Assembly: GCA_945876935.1 (NCBI GenBank)
Contig: CAMCQA010000002.1
Location: 1 to 64,000 of the forward strand
DNA: 64,000 nucleotides
Direction: 5' to 3'
Origin: an uncultured Clostridia bacterium
GTDB lineage: Bacteria; Bacillota; Clostridia; Peptostreptococcales; Anaerovoracaceae
Shown: in pieces, positions 30,958-39,067 of the stretch
Numbering within the stretch: position 1 is the stretch's first letter
How the letters are laid out: each line of letters starts with the position of its first letter
Notes under the pieces: generated by a model
The model's input: the letters and a program-made list of their open reading frames with translations, nothing else
What the model was told of the DNA's origin: nothing
Databases searched by the model: none
Made by a program: the position numbers and the translations under genes

Positions 30958-33171
30958 ATGACACAGCTATTACATAATGAAAAGCTAGATATAGAAAATA
31001 TCTTAAAAGACCTTGACAAATATGAGCCAAGAAGAAGAGGTTGGCACTGGAGAGAGCATGTTGAAAATCTACAGATGGGACCTTTCACATATAAGGATGC
31101 ATCTAAGCCTTTAACTAACAGCGTTCCACTACCACCAGCAAAATATTTTGGCAACATAGACCCACAGCCAAAAGAAACAATAACAACAGAAATCGCTTCT
31201 GGTAGATTTGAAGATGACATCAGAAGAATGAGAATGGGTGCATGGCACGGTTCTGACCACTTGATGGTAATCAGAACAGCTGGTCAGTCTCACATGGACG
31301 GACTAATTGAAGGTACTCCACAGGGTATCGGTGGTGTTCCTATCACAAGGAAACAGGTTAGAGCACAGAGAAAAGCAATCGATATGATCGAAGATGAAGT
31401 TGGTCGTCCAATCAACTACCACTCATATGTATCAGGGGTTGCAGGTCCTGACGTTGCTGTAATGTTCGCTGAAGAAGGTATCAATGGTGCTCACCAGGAC
31501 CCTCAGTACAACGTTCTATACAGAAACATCAACTGTGTAAGATCTTTCGTTGATGCTTGTGAATCAAAGAGAATCATGGCATGGGCAAACATCGCTCAGA
31601 TCGATGGTGCGCACAATGCTAACGCAACAGCTAGAGAAGCTTGGAAAGTAATGCCTGAGCTTATCGTACAGCATGCTATTAACTCAAGATTCTCTGAAAG
31701 AGTTGGTATTAAGCCAGAGAATATCTGTCTATCAACAGTACCTCCAACAGCTACACCAGCACCATGTGTATATCTTGATTTACCATATGCAGTAGCTCTT
31801 AGAGATATCTGTGATAAATATAAGATGAGAGCTCAGCAGAATACAAAATATATTGACTCATCTGCTAGAGAAGCTACAGTAACTCATGTACTAAACATGA
31901 TTATTTCAAAGCTAACAAGAGCAGACATTCAGTCAACAATCACTCCTGACGAAGGAAGAAACGTTCCATGGCATATCTACAACATGGAAGCTTGTGATAC
32001 AGCTAAGCAGACACTTATCGGCCTAGATGGTATTCTAGAAATGGTTGAGCTTAAGAAAGATGGTCCTCTAAGAGAAAAAGCTAGAGAAATCAAAGAAAAA
32101 GCTTGCCTATTTATGGAAGAAATCATTGAAGTTGGCGGATACTTTGAAGCTGTTCAGGCTGGATTCTTCGTTGACTCTGCAGAATATCCTGCAAGAAATG
32201 GTGATGGTATCGCTAGAAAGATTGAAGGCGGTATCGGATATGGTTACATCTACGAAAGAGATGAGGACTACATGGCTCCTGTAACAGCTCACTTCGGATA
32301 CAACAATGTTGAGCAGTACGGCGGAAACCCAGAAAATCCATCTGAATTAATCGGCGGATGTACATTTGAAGATAGAAGCAAGATTGTATTCATCGATGAA
32401 CTTGATGAAAATGATAACGTTCATAAGAGAATGGCTGAAACTGCTAAGTACAGAAACAGTGATCTAATCAAACCTGAAATGGAATGGCTTGCTGATGGTA
32501 TCGTAATGGTTACACTAATGATTCCTGCTAACAAGAGAACTTCAGAAGTAGTAGCTGTTGAAATCGGTAAAGGCCTAGGTCTTCAGGATGTTGAAGTAAT
32601 AAATAGAGAAGTAATGCAGGAAGCTGAAGGTACAAGAATCGAAATGAAGGGTAGAGTAGACTTCGACGTAGATGTATCTAAGCTAGTAATTCCACCAGAA
32701 CCAGAATACTTATCAGATGATGAAATTAGAGAAGATATTAAGAATCATCCTCTAAAGATTGTTTGTGGTACTGTTGGAGAAGACGAACACTCTGTAGGAC
32801 TAAGAGAAATCATCGACATTAAGCACGGTGGTATCGAAAGATTTGGTATCGAAGTAGAATATCTAGGAACTTCTGTACCTGTAGAAAAGCTAGTTGACGC
32901 TGCAATCGAATTAAATGCAGAAGCAATCCTAGCATCTACAATCATTTCTCACGATAATATCCACTACAAGAACATGAAGAGAATTCATGAGCTTGCAGTA
33001 GAAAAAGGTATCAGAGATAAGGTTATAATCGCAGCTGGTGGTACACAGGTAATTCCTGAAGAAGGTGTTAAGACTGGTATTGATGCTGCATTTGGCAGAA
33101 GCTCAAAGGGTATCGACGTTGCTTCATTCCTTGTTGAAGAAAGACAGAGAAGAAGAGGCGAAAGAGAATAA
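30958..33171 (+). CDS. oraE: D-Ornithine 4,5-aminomutase large subunit (OraE)
   Basis: A 737-residue catalytic subunit. Residues about 30-560 form the PLP/substrate TIM-barrel domain, including the family stretches MRMGAWHGSDHLMVIRTAGQSHMDG and STVPPTATPAPC. Residues about 600-737 form the cobalamin-binding Rossmann domain with the base-on motif DEHSVG (609-614). Lys622 in DIKHGG is in the position expected for the lysine that holds PLP in the resting enzyme. It converts D-ornithine to (2R,4S)-2,4-diaminopentanoate by a radical mechanism. Strong terminator downstream; highly biased codon use. Confidence 0.96.
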   Translation: MTQLLHNEKLDIENILKDLDKYEPRRRGWHWREHVENLQMGPFTYKDASKPLTNSVPLPPAKYFGNIDPQPKETITTEIASGRFEDDIRRMRMGAWHGSDHLMVIRTAGQSHMDGLIEGTPQGIGGVPITRKQVRAQRKAIDMIEDEVGRPINYHSYVSGVAGPDVAVMFAEEGINGAHQDPQYNVLYRNINCVRSFVDACESKRIMAWANIAQIDGAHNANATAREAWKVMPELIVQHAINSRFSERVGIKPENICLSTVPPTATPAPCVYLDLPYAVALRDICDKYKMRAQQNTKYIDSSAREATVTHVLNMIISKLTRADIQSTITPDEGRNVPWHIYNMEACDTAKQTLIGLDGILEMVELKKDGPLREKAREIKEKACLFMEEIIEVGGYFEAVQAGFFVDSAEYPARNGDGIARKIEGGIGYGYIYERDEDYMAPVTAHFGYNNVEQYGGNPENPSELIGGCTFEDRSKIVFIDELDENDNVHKRMAETAKYRNSDLIKPEMEWLADGIVMVTLMIPANKRTSEVVAVEIGKGLGLQDVEVINREVMQEAEGTRIEMKGRVDFDVDVSKLVIPPEPEYLSDDEIREDIKNHPLKIVCGTVGEDEHSVGLREIIDIKHGGIERFGIEVEYLGTSVPVEKLVDAAIELNAEAILASTIISHDNIHYKNMKRIHELAVEKGIRDKVIIAAGGTQVIPEEGVKTGIDAAFGRSSKGIDVASFLVEERQRRRGERE

Positions 33172-33194
33172 TAAATCTCGATAAATAAGTAATT

Positions 33195-33223
33195 AAAGGG
33201 AAGAGTAATCTTCCCTTTTTTTT
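33195..33223 (+). terminator. Intrinsic terminator of the ornithine operon
   Basis: AAAGGGAAGA pairs with TCTTCCCTTT around a short loop (33195-33219), followed by an eight-base T run. Confidence 0.93.
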
Positions 33224-33260
33224 ATGCCTTAAAAAATATCTAAAAAAATAGTTCAAAAAT

Positions 33261-33340
33261 TTGACATATTATTTAAAAGGTGGTATATTTGTAAAATATT
33301 AAAATATTTTAACTAAAATTTTTTAATTAAAATATTTTAA
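33261..33340 (+). promoter_or_regulatory. Fatty acid operon promoter with twin palindromic operators
   Basis: TTGACA (33261-33266) and TATATT (33284-33289) have 17-base spacing, predicting a start near 33296. Two identical palindromes TTAAAATATTTTAA lie at 33299-33312 and 33327-33340, 28 bases centre to centre, immediately downstream of the start. This is the position of a repressor roadblock; the MarR/FabT-like protein at the operon's end is the obvious candidate. Confidence 0.75.
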
Positions 33341-33373
33341 GCAATAACACTATGTAATAAAAAGGAGAAAACT

Positions 33374-33604
33374 ATGACATTTGAAAAAGTAAAAGAAGCT
33401 ATGATAGAGACACTAAGAGTAGACGAAGAGAAGATTGCGCTGGAAGCAACATTAGCAGATGATTTAGGTATAGACTCTCTTGATGCGGTAGAGCTTGCTA
33501 TGGCACTGGAAGAAGAGTTTGGTATCAAATTATCAGATGATGAGCTTCAGGCTATGAAGACAGTTAAAGATATAGTAGATGGTGTAGATAAACACTTAGC
33601 ATAG
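33374..33604 (+). CDS. acpP: Acyl carrier protein
   Basis: A 76-residue ACP. The phosphopantetheine site is the Ser of DDLGIDSLDAVELAMALEEEF (near residue 37). It carries growing acyl chains through the synthases encoded in the rest of the operon. Acidic four-helix protein of standard length. Start ATG has AAAAAGGAGAAAACT upstream. It is the first gene of the operon, so the likely most needed product is nearest the promoter. Confidence 0.96.
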   Translation: MTFEKVKEAMIETLRVDEEKIALEATLADDLGIDSLDAVELAMALEEEFGIKLSDDELQAMKTVKDIVDGVDKHLA

Positions 33605-33608
33605 TATT

Positions 33609-34064
33609 ATGGATTATAAGAATATAGTAAAAGAAATGATAAACCTTTTTGAGAAATCAAGCTTACACTCTTTGGAGATGGAGATTCCAGGTGTAAGCCT
33701 TTCTCTTAAGAAGGGTAAAGATGAAAACGATGTAGATAAGGTGTCTACACTTCATAAAGAAGAGAGTATCGAAATAAAAGAAGAATCTATTTCGCAAAAT
33801 GATAAAGAACTTATTGACTATAAGAAAGAATGTATAAATGCCCCTTTAGTTGGGACTCTATATATGGCTCCAGAGCCTAACAAAGCGCCTTTTGTTAAAT
33901 TGGGTCAGAAGGTTAAGGCTGGAGATACACTATGCATAATAGAGGCTATGAAAATGATGAATGAGCTAAAGGCACCATATGATCTAATTATTAAAAATAT
34001 TTTATTAGAAAATGGAACTATGGTTGAATATGATGAAAGTATTTTTGAGGTAGAAAAATGCTAA
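33609..34064 (+). CDS. accB: Acetyl-CoA carboxylase biotin carboxyl carrier protein
   Basis: A 151-residue BCCP. The C-terminal biotinyl domain (about 75-151) has the biotin-accepting Lys in EAMKMMNEL and a thumb-like insertion after APLVGTLYMAPEPNKAPF typical of acetyl-CoA carboxylase carriers. The N-terminal third is charged and flexible. It follows acpP by 4 bases and overlaps accC by 7 bases. No strong ribosome binding site is visible, so translation is probably coupled to acpP. Confidence 0.95.
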   Translation: MDYKNIVKEMINLFEKSSLHSLEMEIPGVSLSLKKGKDENDVDKVSTLHKEESIEIKEESISQNDKELIDYKKECINAPLVGTLYMAPEPNKAPFVKLGQKVKAGDTLCIIEAMKMMNELKAPYDLIIKNILLENGTMVEYDESIFEVEKC

Positions 34065-35449
34065 AGAAAGTACTTGTTGCAAACAGAGGAGAGATTGCCC
34101 TTAGAATAATTAGAGAGTGTAAGGATAATAATATTGAAACAGTCTCTGTCTATTCAACTGAGGATAAGGAATCTCTTCATGTTTTGATGGCAAATAAATC
34201 TGTCTGCATAGGACCTCCCTCTCCAAATGAGAGTTATTTAAATAAAGAAGCATTGATACAAGTAGCGCTTGCCACAGGATGTGATAGTATCCATCCAGGA
34301 TTTGGATTTTTATCAGAAAGTGCCGATTTCTCACAGATGTGCGAAGATAACAATATTATTTTCATAGGGCCTAAAGCTGATGTAATAGATAAGATGGGAA
34401 ATAAGTCTGAAGCTAGAAGAACTATGATAGAGGCAGGTGTACCAGTAGTAAAGGGTTCTGAAGGAACAGTTAATTGTGTTTTAGATGCCAAGAATATAGC
34501 AAAAGACATAGGTCTTCCTATACTTATAAAGGCTTCTGCTGGTGGAGGTGGCAGAGGAATGAGAATAGTAAGAGAGGAAGAGGATATAGAAAAACTTTTC
34601 TTTGAGGCTAAGTCTGAAGCCGAAGCTGCCTTTGGAGATGGAAGTTTATACATAGAGAAGCTTATAGAAAACCCAAAGCATATAGAAGTTCAAGTTTTAG
34701 CAGACAATCACGGGAACATAATTCACTTGGGTGAAAGAAACTGTTCTATACAGAGAAAGAACCAAAAACTATTAGAAGAGGCACCAGCTTTTTGCTTAAG
34801 TAACTCTACCAAAGATAATCTTTATGAAGCAGCTGTTATGGCGGCGAGAAGTGCAAACTATAGAGGCGCAGGCACTATAGAGTTTGTCGTAGATGAGAAA
34901 GAAAACTTTTACTTCATAGAGATGAATACAAGAATCCAAGTTGAGCATCCTGTTACTGAGATGATAACAGGGGTTAATATTGTTAAAGAGCAGCTTAGAA
35001 TAGCATCAAATTTGCCTATTAGCGTAAAACAAGAAGAGGTTAAAATGGAAGGCTATGCCATTGAATGCAGAATATGTGCTGAGAACCCTTCAGAAAACTT
35101 TAGACCGTCACCAGGAACTATAGAGTTTCTTCACCTTCCATGTGGAAATGATGTTCGAGTTGAGACAGGAGTATATAACGGATGCAATATTAGTCCATAT
35201 TATGACTCTATGATAGCTAAAATAATCGTTCATGATAGTACGAGAATAAAGGCAGTGAGAAAGATGAGAAGAGCTCTTGAGGAAATGGTAGTGAGAGGTA
35301 TCGATACTAACATAGCGCTTCAACACGTTATTCTTTACAATAAGGAATTTCTTAGAGGTCACTATAACACTTCTTTTATGGATAGCCAGCTAGAAGATAT
35401 GCTTAAGCTTCTTAATACGGCAAAGGATATTAGAGAATTAGAGATGTAA
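34058..35449 (+). CDS. accC: Acetyl-CoA carboxylase biotin carboxylase subunit
   Basis: A 463-residue ATP-grasp enzyme. Visible are ANRGEIALRIIREC at the N-terminus, HPGFGFLSESADFS, the ATP glycine loop KASAGGGGRGMRIV (about 159-172), the catalytic ERNCSIQRKNQKLLEEAP, and EMNTRIQVEHPVTEM (about 288-302). It carboxylates the biotin on AccB with bicarbonate and ATP. Length is slightly above the usual 445-455. The start overlaps accB. Confidence 0.96.
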   Translation: MLKKVLVANRGEIALRIIRECKDNNIETVSVYSTEDKESLHVLMANKSVCIGPPSPNESYLNKEALIQVALATGCDSIHPGFGFLSESADFSQMCEDNNIIFIGPKADVIDKMGNKSEARRTMIEAGVPVVKGSEGTVNCVLDAKNIAKDIGLPILIKASAGGGGRGMRIVREEEDIEKLFFEAKSEAEAAFGDGSLYIEKLIENPKHIEVQVLADNHGNIIHLGERNCSIQRKNQKLLEEAPAFCLSNSTKDNLYEAAVMAARSANYRGAGTIEFVVDEKENFYFIEMNTRIQVEHPVTEMITGVNIVKEQLRIASNLPISVKQEEVKMEGYAIECRICAENPSENFRPSPGTIEFLHLPCGNDVRVETGVYNGCNISPYYDSMIAKIIVHDSTRIKAVRKMRRALEEMVVRGIDTNIALQHVILYNKEFLRGHYNTSFMDSQLEDMLKLLNTAKDIRELEM

Positions 35450-35483
35450 ATAGAAGTTCTAGGTACGATAAAGAAAGGCAATT

Positions 35484-37190
35484 ATGGAAAAATTCTTAAA
35501 GGATAGGATGAATCTTATCAAGACTATAAAGAGTATTGTAAGATCAGATAAAACTATTGATGATATAAAAAAAGACCATGAACTTTTAGAATGTAAAAAC
35601 TGTCAAGGAAAATATACATATAAGAAGCTAAAAGATAATTACTTCGTATGTCCTGGCTGTGGAGATCATAAATATATCGGAGCTTATGAAAGAATTGAAA
35701 TAACATGCGATGAAGGAAGCTTTAAAGAGATGCACAAGGGAATCAAAGGATTTGATCCTTTGCAATTTCCGGAGTATAAAAAGAAGATAAAGGATGCTAG
35801 AAAGAATGCCAAGTTAAATGAAGCTGTTGTTATAGGAACGTGTAAAATCAAAGGGAAAAAAGCTTTTATATGCGTTATGGATAATAGGTTTATGATGGCT
35901 AGCATGGGTATGGCAGTTGGTGAAAAAATTGCTAAAGGTATTGAATTTGCTAGAAAGAAAAACTTGCCTTTGATTATTTTTTCAACATCGGGTGGAGCAA
36001 GAATGCAGGAAGGTATAGTGTCTTTGATGCAGATGGCAAAAACTTCCGCTGCTTTATCTAAATTTAGCGAAAGTGGTAATTTGTACATATCTGTTTTAAC
36101 TCACCCAACAACAGGTGGGGTTACGGCTAGCTTTGCTTCTCTTGGGGATATTCAGATAGGAGAAAGAGGCTCTTTGATAGGATTTACCGGTCCTAGAGTA
36201 ATAAGCCAGACCATAGGTGAGGAATTACCAGAAGGCTTTCAAAGTGCGGAATTTTTATATGAAAAAGGCTTTTTAGACATGGTTCTAGAAAGAAAGAACA
36301 TTAGAGGTGTTCTCGGAAGACTTTTAGAACTACATTTAAATAAAGGTAAGATAGAGATTTCCTCTGTCAAGAGTGAAGCTAAAGAATTGGCGGATGACGA
36401 GATGGAAGCATATAAGAGAGTTGAACTAGCTAGAGCATCCGATAGACCAACTTCTAAGGATTATATTGATAGTTTGATTGATGACTTTGTGGAGCTTTCA
36501 GGAGATAGACTATTTGGAGAAGACTATTCAATAGTAGGTGGAGTAGGTAAATTCAAAGGAGTCTCTGTCACTGTTATTGGACATAGAAAAGGTAAATCCT
36601 TAGATGAGAATCTAAAGTGCAGATTTGGCATGCCAAATCCGGAAGGCTATAGAAAAGCTAGACGTCTAATGCTTCAAGCTGAAAAGTTTAATAGACCAAT
36701 TATAACTTTTGTTGATACACCTGGGGCATATCCAGGCAAAGAAGCGGAGGAAAGAGGCCAAGGAAGTGCTATTGCTGAATGTTTGCTTACTCTATCTGGT
36801 TTAACAGTTCCGGTAGTCAATATTTTTATTGGGGAAGGTGGCAGTGGAGGAGCTTTAGCCATAGGATTCGGCGATTCTATGATTATGATGGAAAATAGCA
36901 TATTTTCTATACTGTCTCCAGAGGGTTTTGCAAGTATTTTATGGAAAGATGCAAAGCGATGGAAAGAAGCCTGTGAAGATATGAAACTTACAGCATATTC
37001 TATGAAAAGCTTAGGAGTTTGTGATTACGTCATAGAAGAAGCTGCTGGTGAAGGGCTTTCGTCCAAAGTAGTCAAAGATTTAGAAAAAACTGTAGCATAT
37101 GAGTTAAGTCTTCTTATGAAACAGAAAAAATCTGAGCTAGTTAATAATAGATACAAGAGGCTTAAAAACATAGGAAAGGATCTGACTTAG
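35484..37190 (+). CDS. accDA: Acetyl-CoA carboxylase carboxyltransferase, AccD-AccA fusion
   Basis: A 568-residue fusion of beta and alpha carboxyltransferase. Residues about 35-62 form the AccD zinc ribbon (CKNCQGKYTY...FVCPGC). The AccD crotonase-fold core follows to about residue 285 (FSTSGGARMQEGI, TTGGVTASFASLGD). The AccA part runs from about 315 to 560 with ELSGDRLFGED, RFGMPNPEGYRKA, TPGAYPGKEAEERGQ and GEGGSGGALAI. It moves the carboxyl group from biotin to acetyl-CoA, giving malonyl-CoA. Separate accD and accA genes are the bacterial rule; a single chain fixes 1:1 stoichiometry. AAAGAAAGGC precedes the start. Confidence 0.94.
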   Translation: MEKFLKDRMNLIKTIKSIVRSDKTIDDIKKDHELLECKNCQGKYTYKKLKDNYFVCPGCGDHKYIGAYERIEITCDEGSFKEMHKGIKGFDPLQFPEYKKKIKDARKNAKLNEAVVIGTCKIKGKKAFICVMDNRFMMASMGMAVGEKIAKGIEFARKKNLPLIIFSTSGGARMQEGIVSLMQMAKTSAALSKFSESGNLYISVLTHPTTGGVTASFASLGDIQIGERGSLIGFTGPRVISQTIGEELPEGFQSAEFLYEKGFLDMVLERKNIRGVLGRLLELHLNKGKIEISSVKSEAKELADDEMEAYKRVELARASDRPTSKDYIDSLIDDFVELSGDRLFGEDYSIVGGVGKFKGVSVTVIGHRKGKSLDENLKCRFGMPNPEGYRKARRLMLQAEKFNRPIITFVDTPGAYPGKEAEERGQGSAIAECLLTLSGLTVPVVNIFIGEGGSGGALAIGFGDSMIMMENSIFSILSPEGFASILWKDAKRWKEACEDMKLTAYSMKSLGVCDYVIEEAAGEGLSSKVVKDLEKTVAYELSLLMKQKKSELVNNRYKRLKNIGKDLT

Positions 37191-37191
37191 T

Positions 37192-38142
37192 ATGATCACA
37201 GAAAGAAAGGCCGCCTTGACCATAGTAGGTGCTGGATATACTTGTGGAAATAAAAAGGTGAGCAATGACGATTTAACATCTATTTTTGATACAAGTGATG
37301 AGTGGATAAGGAGTAAAAGCGGCATAAAAAGCAGATATTATTGTAGTGATATAAGCAATAGTGATATAGCTTACGATGCTTGCAATAAAGCTTTGAAAAA
37401 CAATAATCACAATATTAGGGCTGAGGATATAGATGCTTTAATAGTAGCTACCTTCACACCTGATTATGCAACACCTACCGTTGCTAACGAAGTTGCATCA
37501 AGGTTAGGTCTTAGAGAAAATGTTTTGTCTATAGATATAAATGGAGCTTGTTCAGGATTTGTATACGGGATAATTATGGCTGATGGTTTATTGGCATCAG
37601 GTAATTTTAAAAATATATTAGTTTGTGGAAGTGAAAAGATATCTTCTAGTCTCTCAATGAGAGATCGAAGTGTAGATGTTTTATTTGGAGATGGAGCAGG
37701 AGCCGTTGTTTGTACTTCTAAAGAAGAAGGATTTTTCGCTAGCTACCAAGGTGTAACTTTCGATAAGGATGTCCTGTTTTGCGAGAGAGATAAGGTAGGA
37801 ATAAAGATGCAAGGTCAGGAAGTATACAGATTTGCTTTGAATAAGATTCCTGAGGTTGTAAATCATCTAATTGATGCAAATGATTTGGAATTAGAAGATA
37901 TAGACTGGTTTATTTTTCACCAGGCAAATGAGCGCATAATAAGTAAGGCATCAGATAGACTTAGTATTCCAAAGGAGAAAGTATATGTAAATATACACGA
38001 ATTTGGAAATACATCAGCTGCTAGCATACCTATAGTTATAGGTGAAATGTGGGAGAAAAATCTTTTAAAAGAAGGTATGACCATTATGCTAGTAGGTTTT
38101 GGTTCAGGGCTAACGTTTGGTGGGTCTATAGTTAAATTGTGA
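37192..38142 (+). CDS. fabH: 3-Oxoacyl-ACP synthase III (KAS III)
   Basis: A 316-residue initiating condensing enzyme joining acetyl-CoA and malonyl-ACP. The catalytic Cys is in DINGACSGFVYG (near residue 115), His in IFHQANERII (near 242) and Asn in HEFGNTSAASIP (about 268-279), the Cys-His-Asn triad of KAS III. A WIRSKSGIKSR segment near residue 37 matches the CoA-binding region. It starts one base after accDA ends. Confidence 0.95.
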   Translation: MITERKAALTIVGAGYTCGNKKVSNDDLTSIFDTSDEWIRSKSGIKSRYYCSDISNSDIAYDACNKALKNNNHNIRAEDIDALIVATFTPDYATPTVANEVASRLGLRENVLSIDINGACSGFVYGIIMADGLLASGNFKNILVCGSEKISSSLSMRDRSVDVLFGDGAGAVVCTSKEEGFFASYQGVTFDKDVLFCERDKVGIKMQGQEVYRFALNKIPEVVNHLIDANDLELEDIDWFIFHQANERIISKASDRLSIPKEKVYVNIHEFGNTSAASIPIVIGEMWEKNLLKEGMTIMLVGFGSGLTFGGSIVKL

Positions 38143-38152
38143 GGAGAATAAC

Positions 38153-39067
38153 ATGAAAATAAATGAAATGTTAAATATAGAGTTTCCAATTCTACAAGGA
38201 GGGATGGCGCAGGTAGCTACTGCCGAGTTTGCAGCGGCAGTTTCTGAAGCAGGTGGCCTTGGTATTATCGGCTCAGGGGCTATGACAGCACAAGTATTGG
38301 AAGAAGAGATTAAAAAATTAAAAGCAATTACCAGTAAACCTTTTGGCATAAACCTTATGCTTATGAATCCGGATGCTGATAATATGGCAAAAGTTATTTC
38401 TGAGTCTGGTGCTGCTCTCGTAACGACTGGTGCCGGTAATCCCGGTAAGTATGTGGAAATGTGGAAAGGAAAAGGCATAAAGGTATTTCCTGTTGTGTCC
38501 TCTGTTGCTTTAGCTAAAAGGCTTGAAAAAGCAGGGGTAGATGGACTTATTGCAGAAGGTTCAGAAAGCGGTGGACATATAGGAGAGATTACTACTATGG
38601 TTTTAGTGCCGCAGATAGTTGATGCAGTTAATATTCCTGTAATAGCCGCAGGTGGAATAGCCTGTGGAAGGCAAATGACTGCAGCAGAAATTTTAGGAGC
38701 AGAAGGAATACAGATAGGAACCATACTTTTAGCTAGTGATGAGTGCCCGATTCATGACAACTATAAGACTGAAGTTTTAAGGGCTAAGGATAGAAGCACC
38801 ATAGTGACGGGTCTAAAAGCAGGTGCACCAGTGAGAGTCCTTAAAAATGCTATGGCTAAAGAGTATGTTAAAAGAGAAAATGCAGGTGCTGATTTAATGG
38901 AGCTAGAAAAGTATACTCTAGGGGCTCTTAGAAAGGCTGTCAGGGATGGAGATGTTACTCATGGATCTTTAATGGCAGGGCAGTGTGCTTCATTTGTAAA
39001 CTCTATAAGACCGTTAAGAGATATTTTAGAAACTTTAATGAAAGAGTATGAGTCATGCAAGAGATAA
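38153..39067 (+). CDS. fabK: FabK-type enoyl-ACP reductase (FMN, NADH)
   Basis: A 304-residue TIM-barrel flavoprotein of the 2-nitropropane dioxygenase/FabK family. FPILQGGMAQVATAEFAAAVSEAGGLGIIGSG (about 10-41), EGSESGGHIGE (about 136-146), the FMN phosphate loop IPVIAAGGIACGRQM and GAEGIQIGT are typical of FabK. It reduces trans-2-enoyl-ACP in the last step of each elongation cycle and replaces the triclosan-sensitive FabI, which is absent from the cluster. It overlaps the next gene by 13 bases. Confidence 0.93.
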   Translation: MKINEMLNIEFPILQGGMAQVATAEFAAAVSEAGGLGIIGSGAMTAQVLEEEIKKLKAITSKPFGINLMLMNPDADNMAKVISESGAALVTTGAGNPGKYVEMWKGKGIKVFPVVSSVALAKRLEKAGVDGLIAEGSESGGHIGEITTMVLVPQIVDAVNIPVIAAGGIACGRQMTAAEILGAEGIQIGTILLASDECPIHDNYKTEVLRAKDRSTIVTGLKAGAPVRVLKNAMAKEYVKRENAGADLMELEKYTLGALRKAVRDGDVTHGSLMAGQCASFVNSIRPLRDILETLMKEYESCKR

